Source: Diabrotica undecimpunctata (Eukaryota > Arthropoda > Insecta > Coleoptera > Chrysomelidae). From it: DNA of 64,000 nt. Shown here in pieces: positions 55,104-64,000 of this stretch. The notes beneath the pieces were generated by a model that was not told the origin of the DNA, ran no database searches, and saw nothing but the letters and a program-made list of their open reading frames with translations. The position numbers were made by a program, and so were the translations under genes. Each line of letters starts with the position of its first letter. Within the stretch, counting starts at the first letter, position 1. The stretch lies in NCBI RefSeq assembly GCF_040954645.1, contig NC_092806.1:77439141-77503140 (forward strand), read 5' to 3'.

Positions 55104-56438
55104 TGTTATGTTTCTTCTTTCCCAACCAAAGAAAAATAAATAAAGATATCCATCGGAATAAAATTTTAAGATATCATTATAAACAAAAATGTATATAGTA
55201 ATTTAAGATTAGATTTAGTGTAGATAAGAATAGAAATTTGTTTGGCAAACGACCTTTTTTCGTTTCAAACAAAATTATCAAAAAAAACCTTTGTTTAGAA
55301 TTAGAAGACATTTTACCTGTAAGCTAATCTTTTCATTGTTTGTATCATCGAGTATTAAATGACCATATTTTAATCTTTTGAAATATGTATAAATTATTGT
55401 GTATTGACAAAACCACTTTTAAAGTAAGCTATTTAGTTTTTCCCTGAAACCGAAATTAGGCTTTTCCAAAATCATGGTAAACACAATTTGAGCTTTTGAT
55501 TGGACGGTCGTTTTTAAATGGGAATTTGTGAGTCCATCATGAGACAGGAGAATTTAGTTATAATTTGGTCATCGAAAGAAACAGTCGTTTGTCTCAAGAT
55601 AGGGTGTGGTTCGTGAGTTTGGATACCAGCGTAACGAAAAGAAGTGAATAGTTTGCAGAAGGAGATAACAAGTAGATTAAAAGAGGTCCTTGTATCTACC
55701 GTGGGCATTTTATAAAGTATATGTGAAAGTATTCTTACGGCATCAAGTTGACAAAAGGAGGTCCTGGTGTCATAAATAAGTAGCTGAGTTTGGAGAAGTG
55801 AATCAGGTGTTTTTTTGTGTAGTCTGCAGGAGGTTACCAGAGACGTTAAGAAGGAGCCGAGGTGCCAAAGAGGAGATATCACATCGTTGAGGAGACTGGA
55901 CTTTTCTGGGTATTTTCCAACATACAACTCAAGAAGAAAATAAGCTGTAAGTGTTTGTACAATTGAATTTTATATCTGTGAAGGATCGTTTCGACATCAT
56001 GGTCATTAGCATTCAAATTTAAGAACTGAGGTTTTGTTAGGCTAATCAAAAGTTTAAAGTTTTGTTGTTTCTTGTTTCAAGTAAAGAAAATTTTAAGTAA
56101 AATTGGTTTTTCACGTAATATAAATGTATGTAGCTTTATAATCTTATTATTATAAAAATTTGATTTATTTTCTTGTATGCTGATTGATAAGATAACGACA
56201 GAATTTAATAATTGTTTTATTCGTTCATATAAAATAAAGAAACGTAAATCTTTGTAATATAATATATTTGTATTCTTATCCTTTCTTCTCTCCCGATAAA
56301 AGACAACTAGAAAATCTTTTGAATCCATCGAACACAGGTAATATAAGGATTATTTTACTTTTGATAACAAATAAGTTATAATTCTTTTTTTATTGGCTCA
56401 ATAAACTAAGATTAAAGTCAAAATAAACAATCATAACA
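55104..56438 (+). repeat. LTR2 (middle, 1335 bp), chimera of LTR3-type and LTR1-type sequence
   Basis: Shares all left-side variants with LTR3 up to about 55885 (ATATCACATCG) but right-side variants with LTR1 from about 56275 (TATTCTTATCC present, GAAAATC). The switch lies in the roughly 390 bp between. Confidence 0.93.
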
Positions 56439-56440
56439 AA

Positions 56441-56455
56441 TGGCCCCCAACGTGT
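56441..56455 (+). promoter_or_regulatory. Primer-binding site 2
   Basis: Same sequence and position relative to LTR2 as site 1 to LTR1. Confidence 0.7.
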
Positions 56456-56805
56456 AAGGCGTAGAAAGTATTTCTAGTTAAAATTTAAACGGATAGAGAA
56501 AGAAAGCAGATTGATTGAAAATTTATTTGCCGATGGTTAAAGTTTATAATATTTGCTTTTATGACATTACATTTCAAATTTCTCTAAGGTACAAATTTTT
56601 ACATGATATAATTTATGATATTTGATTGATTTTTATAACTGACAAAAGTTTTAAAATTTTATTGCATTTATTTGAATTTATTGCATTTGGGATAAGAGGA
56701 AAAGTTTTCGTCTTTGCAACATTACTCGAATTTCATATTTGGCGGGGATATTATTGCACAAATTTCAAAGTTTCATATTTGGCGGGGATAAATAATCTAA
56801 CGAAC

Positions 56806-58077
56806 ATGTCGACCACAAGGAGTCAAAGGAAAACGCAAGAAAGGAAAGAGGATAAGATAGAAGAGGAAACAATTATTGATGAAGGATCGGATAATGAAGG
56901 AAAGGCTACAATAATGGAGGAAAGAAAAGAAACAGGGATGTTAGAAAAATTATTAGCAATGATGCAAATACAGACACAAACAATGAATGAAACATCAAAG
57001 AAAATGGATAAAATGGATAGAAATCAACAAGATACAAAACAAACAATGGAAGAAAACAACAGGAATATAGAGCAGCGTCTGGAAAACTATGAACAGGAAA
57101 TTAAAGGATGTGTTGAGGGGATAAATAAAGAACTGATACAAAAGATAGAAGAAATAACCATAAAGAATGCAAAACAAGAGACAGAGATTAAAGATATCCA
57201 AAATACAATGAAGGAGATACGAAATTGCCAGAAAAAGGAACTAGAGAAATTAGAAACAAAATTTGAAAACGCGTTACAAGAAGATATGCGAGAAATAGAA
57301 AGAAAATTGGAGGAAATCAAGAAGGAACAAAATTCCGGGGAAAGAAGGGAAATGGTTATCCATGGAACAAGCGAGGTAAAACTACAGTTTGGCGGGGATG
57401 TAAGAAAACTTCACCCCGTACCGTTCATGAATAATCTAAAGAAGAAGATACAATATGTGGGAAACTTTGAGACAGCTAAGGAAATGATCAGAAATCATCT
57501 CAAAGATGAGGCGTGTCTATGGTTCGACAGCAAATCGGAGGAATTTGAAAATTGGCAAGAATTTGAAAATAAATTTCTGAGTTTTTTCTGGAGAAAGACA
57601 GAGCAATTACAGATAAACAAGGAATTGCAAAATGGGAAATACCATGAGAGGATGGGTATATCAGAAAAAACATACGCATTGCAAATGTACAATAACGCAA
57701 AACATCTGCAATACAATTATTCATCCGAGCAATTAGTAGAGTTGATTGCAAGACACTTTGATGACACAATTGAATATCAAATCAATCTACAAAACTACAA
57801 AGACATCGATAGTTTATGCCAATTCCTACAAATAAGGGCATCACGGATACAGGAAAAAAGAGCAAGAAAGTCACAAGAAAATTACATACACCGAGAAACT
57901 CAGGAGTACAGAGAGAGAGGACAAAATTTTAGGAGGGATTACACTAGACGAGAATTTATTCCCAGGAGGGAAAACGAAAAGAGGGAAAACAGAAGAGAAA
58001 ATGATGATTTCAGAAATCGGCTATGGAATGAGGACAGATATCGAGAAAATCACAACAGAAATAACACACGTGCATAA
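56806..58077 (+). CDS. Gag-like protein, body 2
   Basis: Translates identically to the copy at 52611-53882, including the terminal TAA; see that entry for domains. Confidence 0.88.
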   Translation: MSTTRSQRKTQERKEDKIEEETIIDEGSDNEGKATIMEERKETGMLEKLLAMMQIQTQTMNETSKKMDKMDRNQQDTKQTMEENNRNIEQRLENYEQEIKGCVEGINKELIQKIEEITIKNAKQETEIKDIQNTMKEIRNCQKKELEKLETKFENALQEDMREIERKLEEIKKEQNSGERREMVIHGTSEVKLQFGGDVRKLHPVPFMNNLKKKIQYVGNFETAKEMIRNHLKDEACLWFDSKSEEFENWQEFENKFLSFFWRKTEQLQINKELQNGKYHERMGISEKTYALQMYNNAKHLQYNYSSEQLVELIARHFDDTIEYQINLQNYKDIDSLCQFLQIRASRIQEKRARKSQENYIHRETQEYRERGQNFRRDYTRREFIPRRENEKRENRRENDDFRNRLWNEDRYRENHNRNNTRA

Positions 58078-58827
58078 CCCGAAAACAGAAATTACAATAG
58101 ACGAAATGAACAGGAATATCGTGGAAACCGGAACGGATATGACAGACCAAAAGAAAACAGAAGAGAGGTAAATCATACACAAATAGAGGAAAATGAGAAT
58201 GAAAGACACAGCGATGAAAGAAGAAATACGGAAGAACAACAGTCGGTTTTTTCACGAAAACACCCACTAAAACCAAAAAACCAGGCAGTAATTTTTTGTC
58301 ACCCGAAGGAATTTATTAAATTAGCAGGAAATAATGAGGAAAGAAGAGGAGTTAATTTAAAATTTGAAGATGGTTTCATCAAAAATAGACCAATCAAAAT
58401 TTTGATAGACACCGGTTTAGAAATAACATTGGTAAACAGAAAATTAATAGAAGAAGTGAATTTGACAAATTTAATCTACAAAATACCACGGGTAAATTTG
58501 GTGGGTGCAAATAAACGGACATTGGCAACGATAAATGAAGGAATACGAGTGAGGGTACGATTGGATGAGAAAATGTATGCACTACAATGTGTAATAATGC
58601 CAAACATGTCGCATGACATGATTGTAGGAGTGGACGAACTGGCAGAAAAACATGTAGTCATAGATTTCAAAAATAATACGATGAAACTAACAGAAGAAAA
58701 AGAAGGAGAACAGGAAAATGAACATGGGAAAAAGAAAATTGATAATTCGGAAAAAGAACAAACAGTGGAAATGAAATTGGCAACGAAGCAAGGACAAAGA
58801 AGAAAAGGAAGAAAAAGAAAAGGATAA
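58078..58827 (+). CDS. Retropepsin-like protease region, body 2
   Basis: Identical in readable protein to 53883-54632, with the DTG motif near 58400. Confidence 0.78.
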   Translation, partial: PENRNYNRRNEQEYRGNRNGYDRPKENRREVNHTQIEENENERHSDERRNTEEQQSVFSRKHPLKPKNQAVIFCHPKEFIKLAGNNEERRGVNLKFEDGFIKNRPIKILIDTGLEITLVNRKLIEEVNLTNLIYKIPRVNLVGANKRTLATINEGIRVRVRLDEKMYALQCVIMPNMSHDMIVGVDELAEKHVVIDFKNNTMKLTEEKEGEQENEHGKKKIDNSEKEQTVEMKLATKQGQRRKGRKRKG

Positions 58828-59285
58828 AGGAAGTCAATACCGGAGATTTTTCAAAAGAAGGGATGAGCCCCGAAGAAGAAGAAGAAATAGTGTCAACAAA
58901 GGAAAATGAAAAGGATATGATTGAAACAGTGGTATTTAAGGAAGAGATTAATGAAAAAGGGGAGGAAAAATGTGCGATAAATATGTGTCAAGAATCTGAG
59001 GAAAAAGAAAGAAAATTGATATGTGGAGAAGAAAAAGAAAATGAGGTGCGTCTGATATTAAAAGAACACGAAACTTTAATAAATGAGGAAAACAGAGTGG
59101 AAAAAAAGTACGAACATTCTTTTGAGGTAAAAAACTTGGGAAACTTTCGATCGAAGACTTACCCGATCCCATATAAATATTGACAACAGGTGAAAGAAGA
59201 AATTAATAAAATATTGAAAGACTATTCTTTTTTGTTTTTGCATAGAGAAAAATCTCTAAATAATTCAGTAATTTTTATCATATGT
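58828..59285 (+). pseudogene. Pre-RT region with truncated RT start, body 2
   Basis: Same frames, TGA and deletion point as body 1, showing the deletion predates the tandem duplication. Confidence 0.7.
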
Positions 59286-59298
59286 AAAGGCGGGGATT
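59286..59298 (+). promoter_or_regulatory. Polypurine tract 2
   Basis: AAAGGCGGGGATT directly before LTR3. Confidence 0.75.
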
Positions 59299-60628
59299 TG
59301 TTATGTTTCTTCTTTCCCAACCAAAGAAAAATAAATAAAGATATCCATCGGAATAAAATTTTAAGATATCATTATAAACAAAAATGTATATAGTAATTTA
59401 AGATTAGATTTAGTGTAGATAAGAATAGAAATTTGTTTGGCAAACGACCTTTTTTCGTTTCAAACAAAATTATCAAAAAAAACCTTTGTTTAGAATTAGA
59501 AGACATTTTACCTGTAAGCTAATCTTTTCATTGTTTGTATCATCGAGTATTAAATGACCATATTTTAATCTTTTGAAATATGTATAAATTATTGTGTATT
59601 GACAAAACCACTTTTAAAGTAAGCTATTTAGTTTTTCCCTGAAACCGAAATTAGGCTTTTCCAAAATCATGGTAAACACAATTTGAGCTTTTGATTGGAC
59701 GGTCGTTTTTAAATGGGAATTTGTGAGTCCATCATGAGACAGGAGAATTTAGTTATAATTTGGTCATCGAAAGAAACAGTCGTTTGTCTCAAGATAGGGT
59801 GTGGTTCGTGAGTTTGGATACCAGCGTAACGAAAAGAAGTGAATAGTTTGCAGAAGGAGATAACAAGTAGATTAAAAGAGGTCCTTGTATCTACCGTGGG
59901 CATTTTATAAAGTATATGTGAAAGTATTCTTACGGCATCAAGTTGACAAAAGGAGGTCCTGGTGTCATAAATAAGTAGCTGAGTTTGGAGAAGTGAATCA
60001 GGTGTTTTTTTGTGTAGTCTGCAGGAGGTTACCAGAGACGTTAAGAAGGAGCCGAGGTGCCAAAGAGGAGATATCACATCGTTGAGGAGACTGGACTTTT
60101 CTGGGTATTTTCCAACATACAACTCAAGAAGAAAATAAGCTGTAAGTGTTTGTACAATTGAATTTTATATCTGTGAAGGATCGTTTCGACATCATGGTCA
60201 TTAGCATTCAAATTTAAGAACTGAGGTTTTGTTAGGCTAATCAAAAGTTTAAAGTTTTGTTGTTTCTTGTTTCAAGTAAAGAAAATTTTAAGTAAAATTG
60301 GTTTTTCACGTAATATAAATGTATGTAGCTTTATAATCTTATTATTATAAAAATTTGATTTATTTTCTTGTATGCTGATTGATAAGATAACGACAGAATT
60401 TAATAATTGTTTTATTCGTTCATATAAAATAAAGAAACGTAAATCTTTGTAATATAATATATTTGTATTCCTTTCTTCTCTCCCGATAAAAGACAACTAG
60501 ATAATCTTTTGAATCCATCGAACACAGGTAATATAAGGATTATTTTACTTTTGATAACAAATAAGTTATAATTCTTTTTTTATTGGCTCAATAAACTAAG
60601 ATTAAAGTCAAAATAAACAATCATAACA
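59299..60628 (+). repeat. LTR3 of the tandem array (1330 bp)
   Basis: Ends CAATCATAACA before the second GTAT. Private variants: five bases missing near 60470 (TATTCCTTTC) and GATAATC for GAAAATC near 60500. Confidence 0.95.
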
Positions 60629-60750
60629 GTATATACAGTTTTAGAATTCGGAGAAAATGATAATTTCATTTTATACGTATAAAGAAACGAATGTTTTGCA
60701 ATTCAAACCATCAACCGGATACAACAACATTCCAATGATTTAAAAGGGGC
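60629..60750 (+). repeat. 118-bp tandem repeat, right part (end of unit 2, unit 3)
   Basis: Continues unit 2 with GTATATACAGTTTTAGAATT, then unit 3 from about 60663 (TTCATTTTATACG, CCATCAACCGGATAC). It precedes a LINE ORF1 by about 100 bp. Confidence 0.85.
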
Positions 60751-60841
60751 GTAAATGTATTCACAAGGGATTTCCGGATTAGCTGCTATTTAAGCAGAAA
60801 TCGGGGATAATCATTGCATAGAGTTTCCGTCAGTCACTACA

Positions 60842-61495
60842 CCAATTAAAGAAGAGATAAAACTAAATAATGAAGAAATAAAAATCATAAAACTGGAAAT
60901 AGAAAGGGTGAAGGAAGAATTGACAAAAGAGAAGGAAGAACTGAAAAGAGAAAACGAACTAACCAAAACCGATAACAAAAAGATAACGGAAGAATTAAAT
61001 GATCTAAAACGCTCATTGGAAAGATTAGACAAAGAAAAAAGAAAGAAGAATATAATCATTAGTGGAGAAATAATAGACTCTGAAGACCCAAAAACATTGA
61101 AAGAAGGAATGACTACTATGTTAAAAAATCATCTTGAAGTCAAAACTAATATTAAAAGAGCACAGAAAATAGGCACAAAAACATGCTTAATTGAACTAGA
61201 AAGCGAAGAAGAAAAAACAACAATCTTAAGAAACAAATACAAACTTAATAATGCGAAGACCGAAAAAATATGAATTACAGAGGATCTCACAAAAGGAGAG
61301 AGAGAGAAAATGAAAGCTTTAAGAGATAAAGCAAGAGAAATGAGGGAAAATGGAAAAATGGTCAAAATAGGATGCAATAAAATCACAGTAGACGGCAAGG
61401 AATGGAGATGGTGCTATAAAGAAGAAAAAGTAGTGGAAATAGCGAGTTCAAAAAAACTACCAGAGCAACATAAAAAGAACAAAGGAGAGGTCTAG
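60842..61495 (+). pseudogene. LINE ORF1-type protein, coiled coil plus RRM-like region, one stop
   Basis: Open from upstream of 60842 without an ATG. A Glu/Lys heptad-like coiled coil (EEIKIIKLEIERVKEELTKE...LKRSLERLDKE) is followed by RKKNIIISGEI, LKNHLEVKTNIKRAQKIG, TCLIELESEEEKTTILRNKY, a TGA (61271-61273), then ITEDLTKGEREKMKALRDKA and VKIGCNKITVDGKEWRWCYK. This is the layout of LINE ORF1 RNA-binding chaperones (coiled coil, RRM-like, C-terminal domain). ORF1p coats the LINE RNA. The stop and missing start make it non-functional. Confidence 0.8.
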
Positions 61496-61612
61496 CAACG
61501 AATAGAGAAAGAAGAATTACAAAATAAACCAGACAATGATGATAAATGTTTAGTTTTAAGTAGTAATAGGAATAGGATTAGAAATGTAAATGATAAGTAT
61601 CCCATTAGAAAT

Positions 61613-62540
61613 ATGACTTGTGATAGGAATAGGGGTATTAGGCATACTAACAGTAGTGATAATATTATAGTTAGGGGGAATATCAAAAATAGGCATAGCA
61701 TTAGTAATGAAGGTAGGGAAAAATTAAATATTAGCATTAAAAATAAAACCGGTAATAAAATAAATAACAGATATAATGTGAATACAAAAACCAGGGAGCA
61801 TGAAATCAACGTTAACACCAATAATGGAGAAGAAGAATATAGTAATAAGGAAATACATCTTAACAAGACAAATCATATAGGAATAGCGACATGGAATTTG
61901 ACATCTCTGATCGGCAAGGAAATAGAAGCTACGGAAGAAATGGAAAAAATGAAGGTACAAATAATGGGAATAAGCGAGACAAAAAAGATAGGGAAAGGAC
62001 ACATCAATATCAATGAGAAATATAGTCTATATTATTTCGGAGTACCACAGGGTCACAGAGCAAAAGAAGGAGTCGGTATAATAGTGAATAAAAGAATAGA
62101 ATCAAGAATAACAAACTACGAAGCAGTATCATCTAGAATAATCACAGCCCAAATAGAACTAAAAGACAAGATAGGAATAATACAAATATACGGACCAACA
62201 GAAGGTAATGAAGAAGAGATAATGATAGAATTCTACAACGAACTCCAAAACGCATTAGACAAAATAAGAGAGACAAGAGAAAAAATAATAATCTTAGGCG
62301 ATTGTAATTCAAGAGTAGGTAAGGACATTAACAGGGGATTAGGATGCATTGGACAATATAGGGAAGAAACATTAAATAGAAATGGAACTAAAATGCTGGA
62401 ATTCTGCCAAACCAATGACTTGATATACGAGAAACCTAGAACAAAATATAAAAAACATCTTAACGGAAAAGGAACCGGAACTGTCTACACAACACAGGAT
62501 GGTCACACAAGCAAAAGCAAAAACATGGAAAGAATTTGGA
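61613..62540 (+). pseudogene. LINE ORF2, endonuclease domain (truncated)
   Basis: ATG 61613, about 88 residues of Asn/Lys-rich leader, then the APE-type endonuclease: IGIATWNLTSL (Asn), IMGISETKK (Glu), QIYGPTEG, IIILGDCNSRVG (Asp/Asn, residues 229-232), TNDLIYEKPRTKY. The domain then breaks off near 62470: the D-Y-I and S-D-H motifs needed for cutting are missing because a deletion joins it to post-endonuclease linker in another frame. Confidence 0.88.
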
Positions 62541-62975
62541 GAAGAATTTCAGGAAGAATATATAACAAATAATAAAAACTTTTGGACGACAATACGACAC
62601 ATAAGGCAAGGAAAACGAAAGGAAATAAACGCAGTAAGAGATACTTCAAACCAAATACAAATAAGCCCAGAACAAGTAGCTAGGGTATGGAAAGAATATT
62701 ATGAGAACAAATTTGATACCGAAGTGATAAAGGAAGACAATATAATCAATGAAGGCGAAGAAAACACAGAGCCAGAGCAAATAAGTAGAGAAGAAGTAAT
62801 AGAAGGATTATCAAATATAAAAATAGGCAAGGCAGGTGGAGATGATGAAATTGAACCGGAAATAGTAAAATACATGGGAGAAGGAGGAATAAACTGGCTA
62901 TGGAAAATATATAAAGAGGCGTGGGAAAAACAAACAATATCATCGTGCCAATATACAAAAAAGGAGAACATGTAA
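62499..62975 (+). pseudogene. LINE ORF2, linker and start of reverse transcriptase
   Basis: AKTWKEFGEEFQEEYITNNK, FWTTIRHIRQGKRKEINAVR, VARVWKEYYENKF, and NIKIGKAGGDDEIEPEIVKY are the post-endonuclease linker and first RT finger of this LINE type. It overlaps the next frame at 62921, where a shift carries the RT on. Confidence 0.85.
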
Positions 62976-64000
62976 ACTGCGACAACTATAGAGCAATATG
63001 TCTCTCATCGGAATGCTTTAAAATATATACGAAAATAATAGAGAAGAGACTGAGACAAGAAGTGGAAATGGTATTGGGAGAAGAACAAACGGCATTTAGG
63101 TCGGGAAGACAGACAAATGACAACATATATATCATTAGAAACCTAATAGAAAGAAGTATAGATACGGGGGAAAAACTAGTATTAGCATTCATAGAAATAA
63201 GAGCAGCATTTGACACGATAGAAAGACATATTATAGGGAAATGCTTGAGGAAAATAAACGTACCTAATGCATTGATAAAAATTATAGAAAGTACTTACAA
63301 AGAGGTAAAAGGAAGGGTACAAATAACAGGGGAAAGATCGGAAGCATTTAATTGGAAGAGAGGTATTAAACAAGGAGATAGCCTCAGCCCTTTGCTATTC
63401 ATAATAGTAATGAACGAATTGATAAAAAACACTAGAGTCAGAACCGATCAACTACAGACAATAATATATTACCGCAGATTACAAACGGTAACAATAGAGT
63501 CATTAATGTATGCAGACGACATAGTACTAATAGCAGTTTCCGAGAATAAAATGCAGAAACTAATGGATATATGGGTAGAACAAATAGAAGAACTAAAAAT
63601 GGAGATAAACGAGGAAAAAAGTAAGATAATGATAATCAGCGGCAAAAAGGCAGATAATCAAATAAAGATAACATGTAACAACTCAGAATTGGAAATAGTA
63701 ACAACTTACGAATATCTACCTGGGAAGTATAATAACTAATGACGGAAAAATAGACTGGGAAATAACAAATAGAGCAAAGAAATCAAACAAGTTATATGAT
63801 GCGTTAGCCCCAATAATGGGAAAAAGAGAACTTGCACGAGAAACAAGAATAAAAATATATAACACAATAGTGATACCGACTGTGCTCTATGCAAGTGAAA
63901 ACTGGACAATTCTGGAAAAACATAAGAGCAGGATAAACGCAATGGAGATGAGACATCTAAGAAGGATAGTTGGAAAGACAAAATGCGATAGATTAAACAA
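62921..64000 (+). pseudogene. LINE ORF2, reverse transcriptase, running off the window
   Basis: NIIVPIYKKGEHVNCDNYRA, EEQTAFRSGRQTNDNIYIIR, motif A LAFIEIRAAFDTIERH, motif B GIKQGDSLSPLLF, motif C LMYADDIVLIA (63509-63541). Motif A has Glu (GAA, 63194-63196) where the first catalytic Asp is invariant. The frame stops at 63737-63739 and continues in another frame: WEITNRAKKSNKLYDAL, RIKIYNTIVIPTVLYASENW, MRHLRRIVGKTKCDR to 64000. Inactive copy; the C-terminus is outside the window. Confidence 0.9.

Larger units (their letters stand above)
50908..60628 (+). mobile_element. Tandem Ty3/gypsy array: LTR-body-LTR-body-LTR, gag-protease only
   Basis: Three LTRs (50908-52243, 55104-56438, 59299-60628) alternate with two 2860-bp bodies (52244-55103, 56439-59298); the repeat period is 4195 bp. 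A single target duplication GTAT flanks the whole array (50904-50907 and 60629-60632), so it entered as one insertion and was later duplicated. Each body has a primer-binding site, gag, a protease and a polypurine tract but no RT, RNase H or integrase, so movement would need proteins from a related element. Confidence 0.95.

Noticed and set aside
50908..60628. Two independent insertions of the gag-protease element
   Set aside because: Only one target duplication encloses the array, the bodies share a single LTR between them, and the middle LTR is chimeric.

Overview
The window looks like a nuclear, AT-rich insect genome, plausibly a beetle with a large repeat-filled genome. The evidence is arthropod-type transposon families, spliceosomal introns inside transposon genes, many long (TA)n tracts and no bacterial gene organisation. 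The species call is inference. I recognise no host gene; nearly everything interpretable is mobile-element DNA, often nested.

Layout. 1-5325: an RTE-like LINE split by a 3.08-kb DNA transposon (1804-4880) with 29-bp inverted ends and an ATAT target duplication; the LINE reading frame resumes exactly across it. 5340-6097: an internally deleted BEL/Pao element (minus). 6901-6992: a truncated SINE with a 14-bp duplication. 7483-7641: a Tc1 relic. 10829-12294: a bounded but dead Tc1-like element. 12.7-16.8 kb: two long imperfect inverted repeats. 17.3-25.3 kb: minus-strand LINE fragments, a third inverted repeat and a possible small LTR. 27.3-30.6 kb: a plus-strand LINE carrying three nested insertions (a SINE within TA repeat, a 139-bp insert, and a recent 5'-truncated RTE with a 13-bp duplication). 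33538-36956: a complete PIF/Harbinger element. 40.8-44.4 kb: a minisatellite, AAATA-type repeats and Helitron helicase pieces. 44.8-50.6 kb: a deleted Ty3/gypsy element (minus) with a degenerate macro domain after the integrase, its LTRs altered by a Penelope-like fragment, a SINE and another LTR. 50908-60628: a three-LTR, two-body tandem array of a gag-protease-only Ty3/gypsy element. 60.8-64.0 kb: a LINE with ORF1 and a damaged ORF2 running off the window.

Most notable. (1) In the Harbinger element the transposase (+) and the MADF/BESS partner (-) have interlocking exons: each gene's second exon lies wholly inside the other's intron. (2) In the tandem LTR array the middle LTR matches LTR3 in its left part and LTR1 in its right part, the signature of unequal crossing over between LTRs. 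(3) The gypsy element at 46.2-48.3 kb has an OARD1-like macro domain appended after the integrase.

The genes do not form a host pathway. They act within elements: gag and protease for particle assembly, integrase or transposase for insertion, endonuclease plus reverse transcriptase for LINE movement, and probably LINE machinery in trans for the SINEs. Only the Harbinger transposase looks intact.
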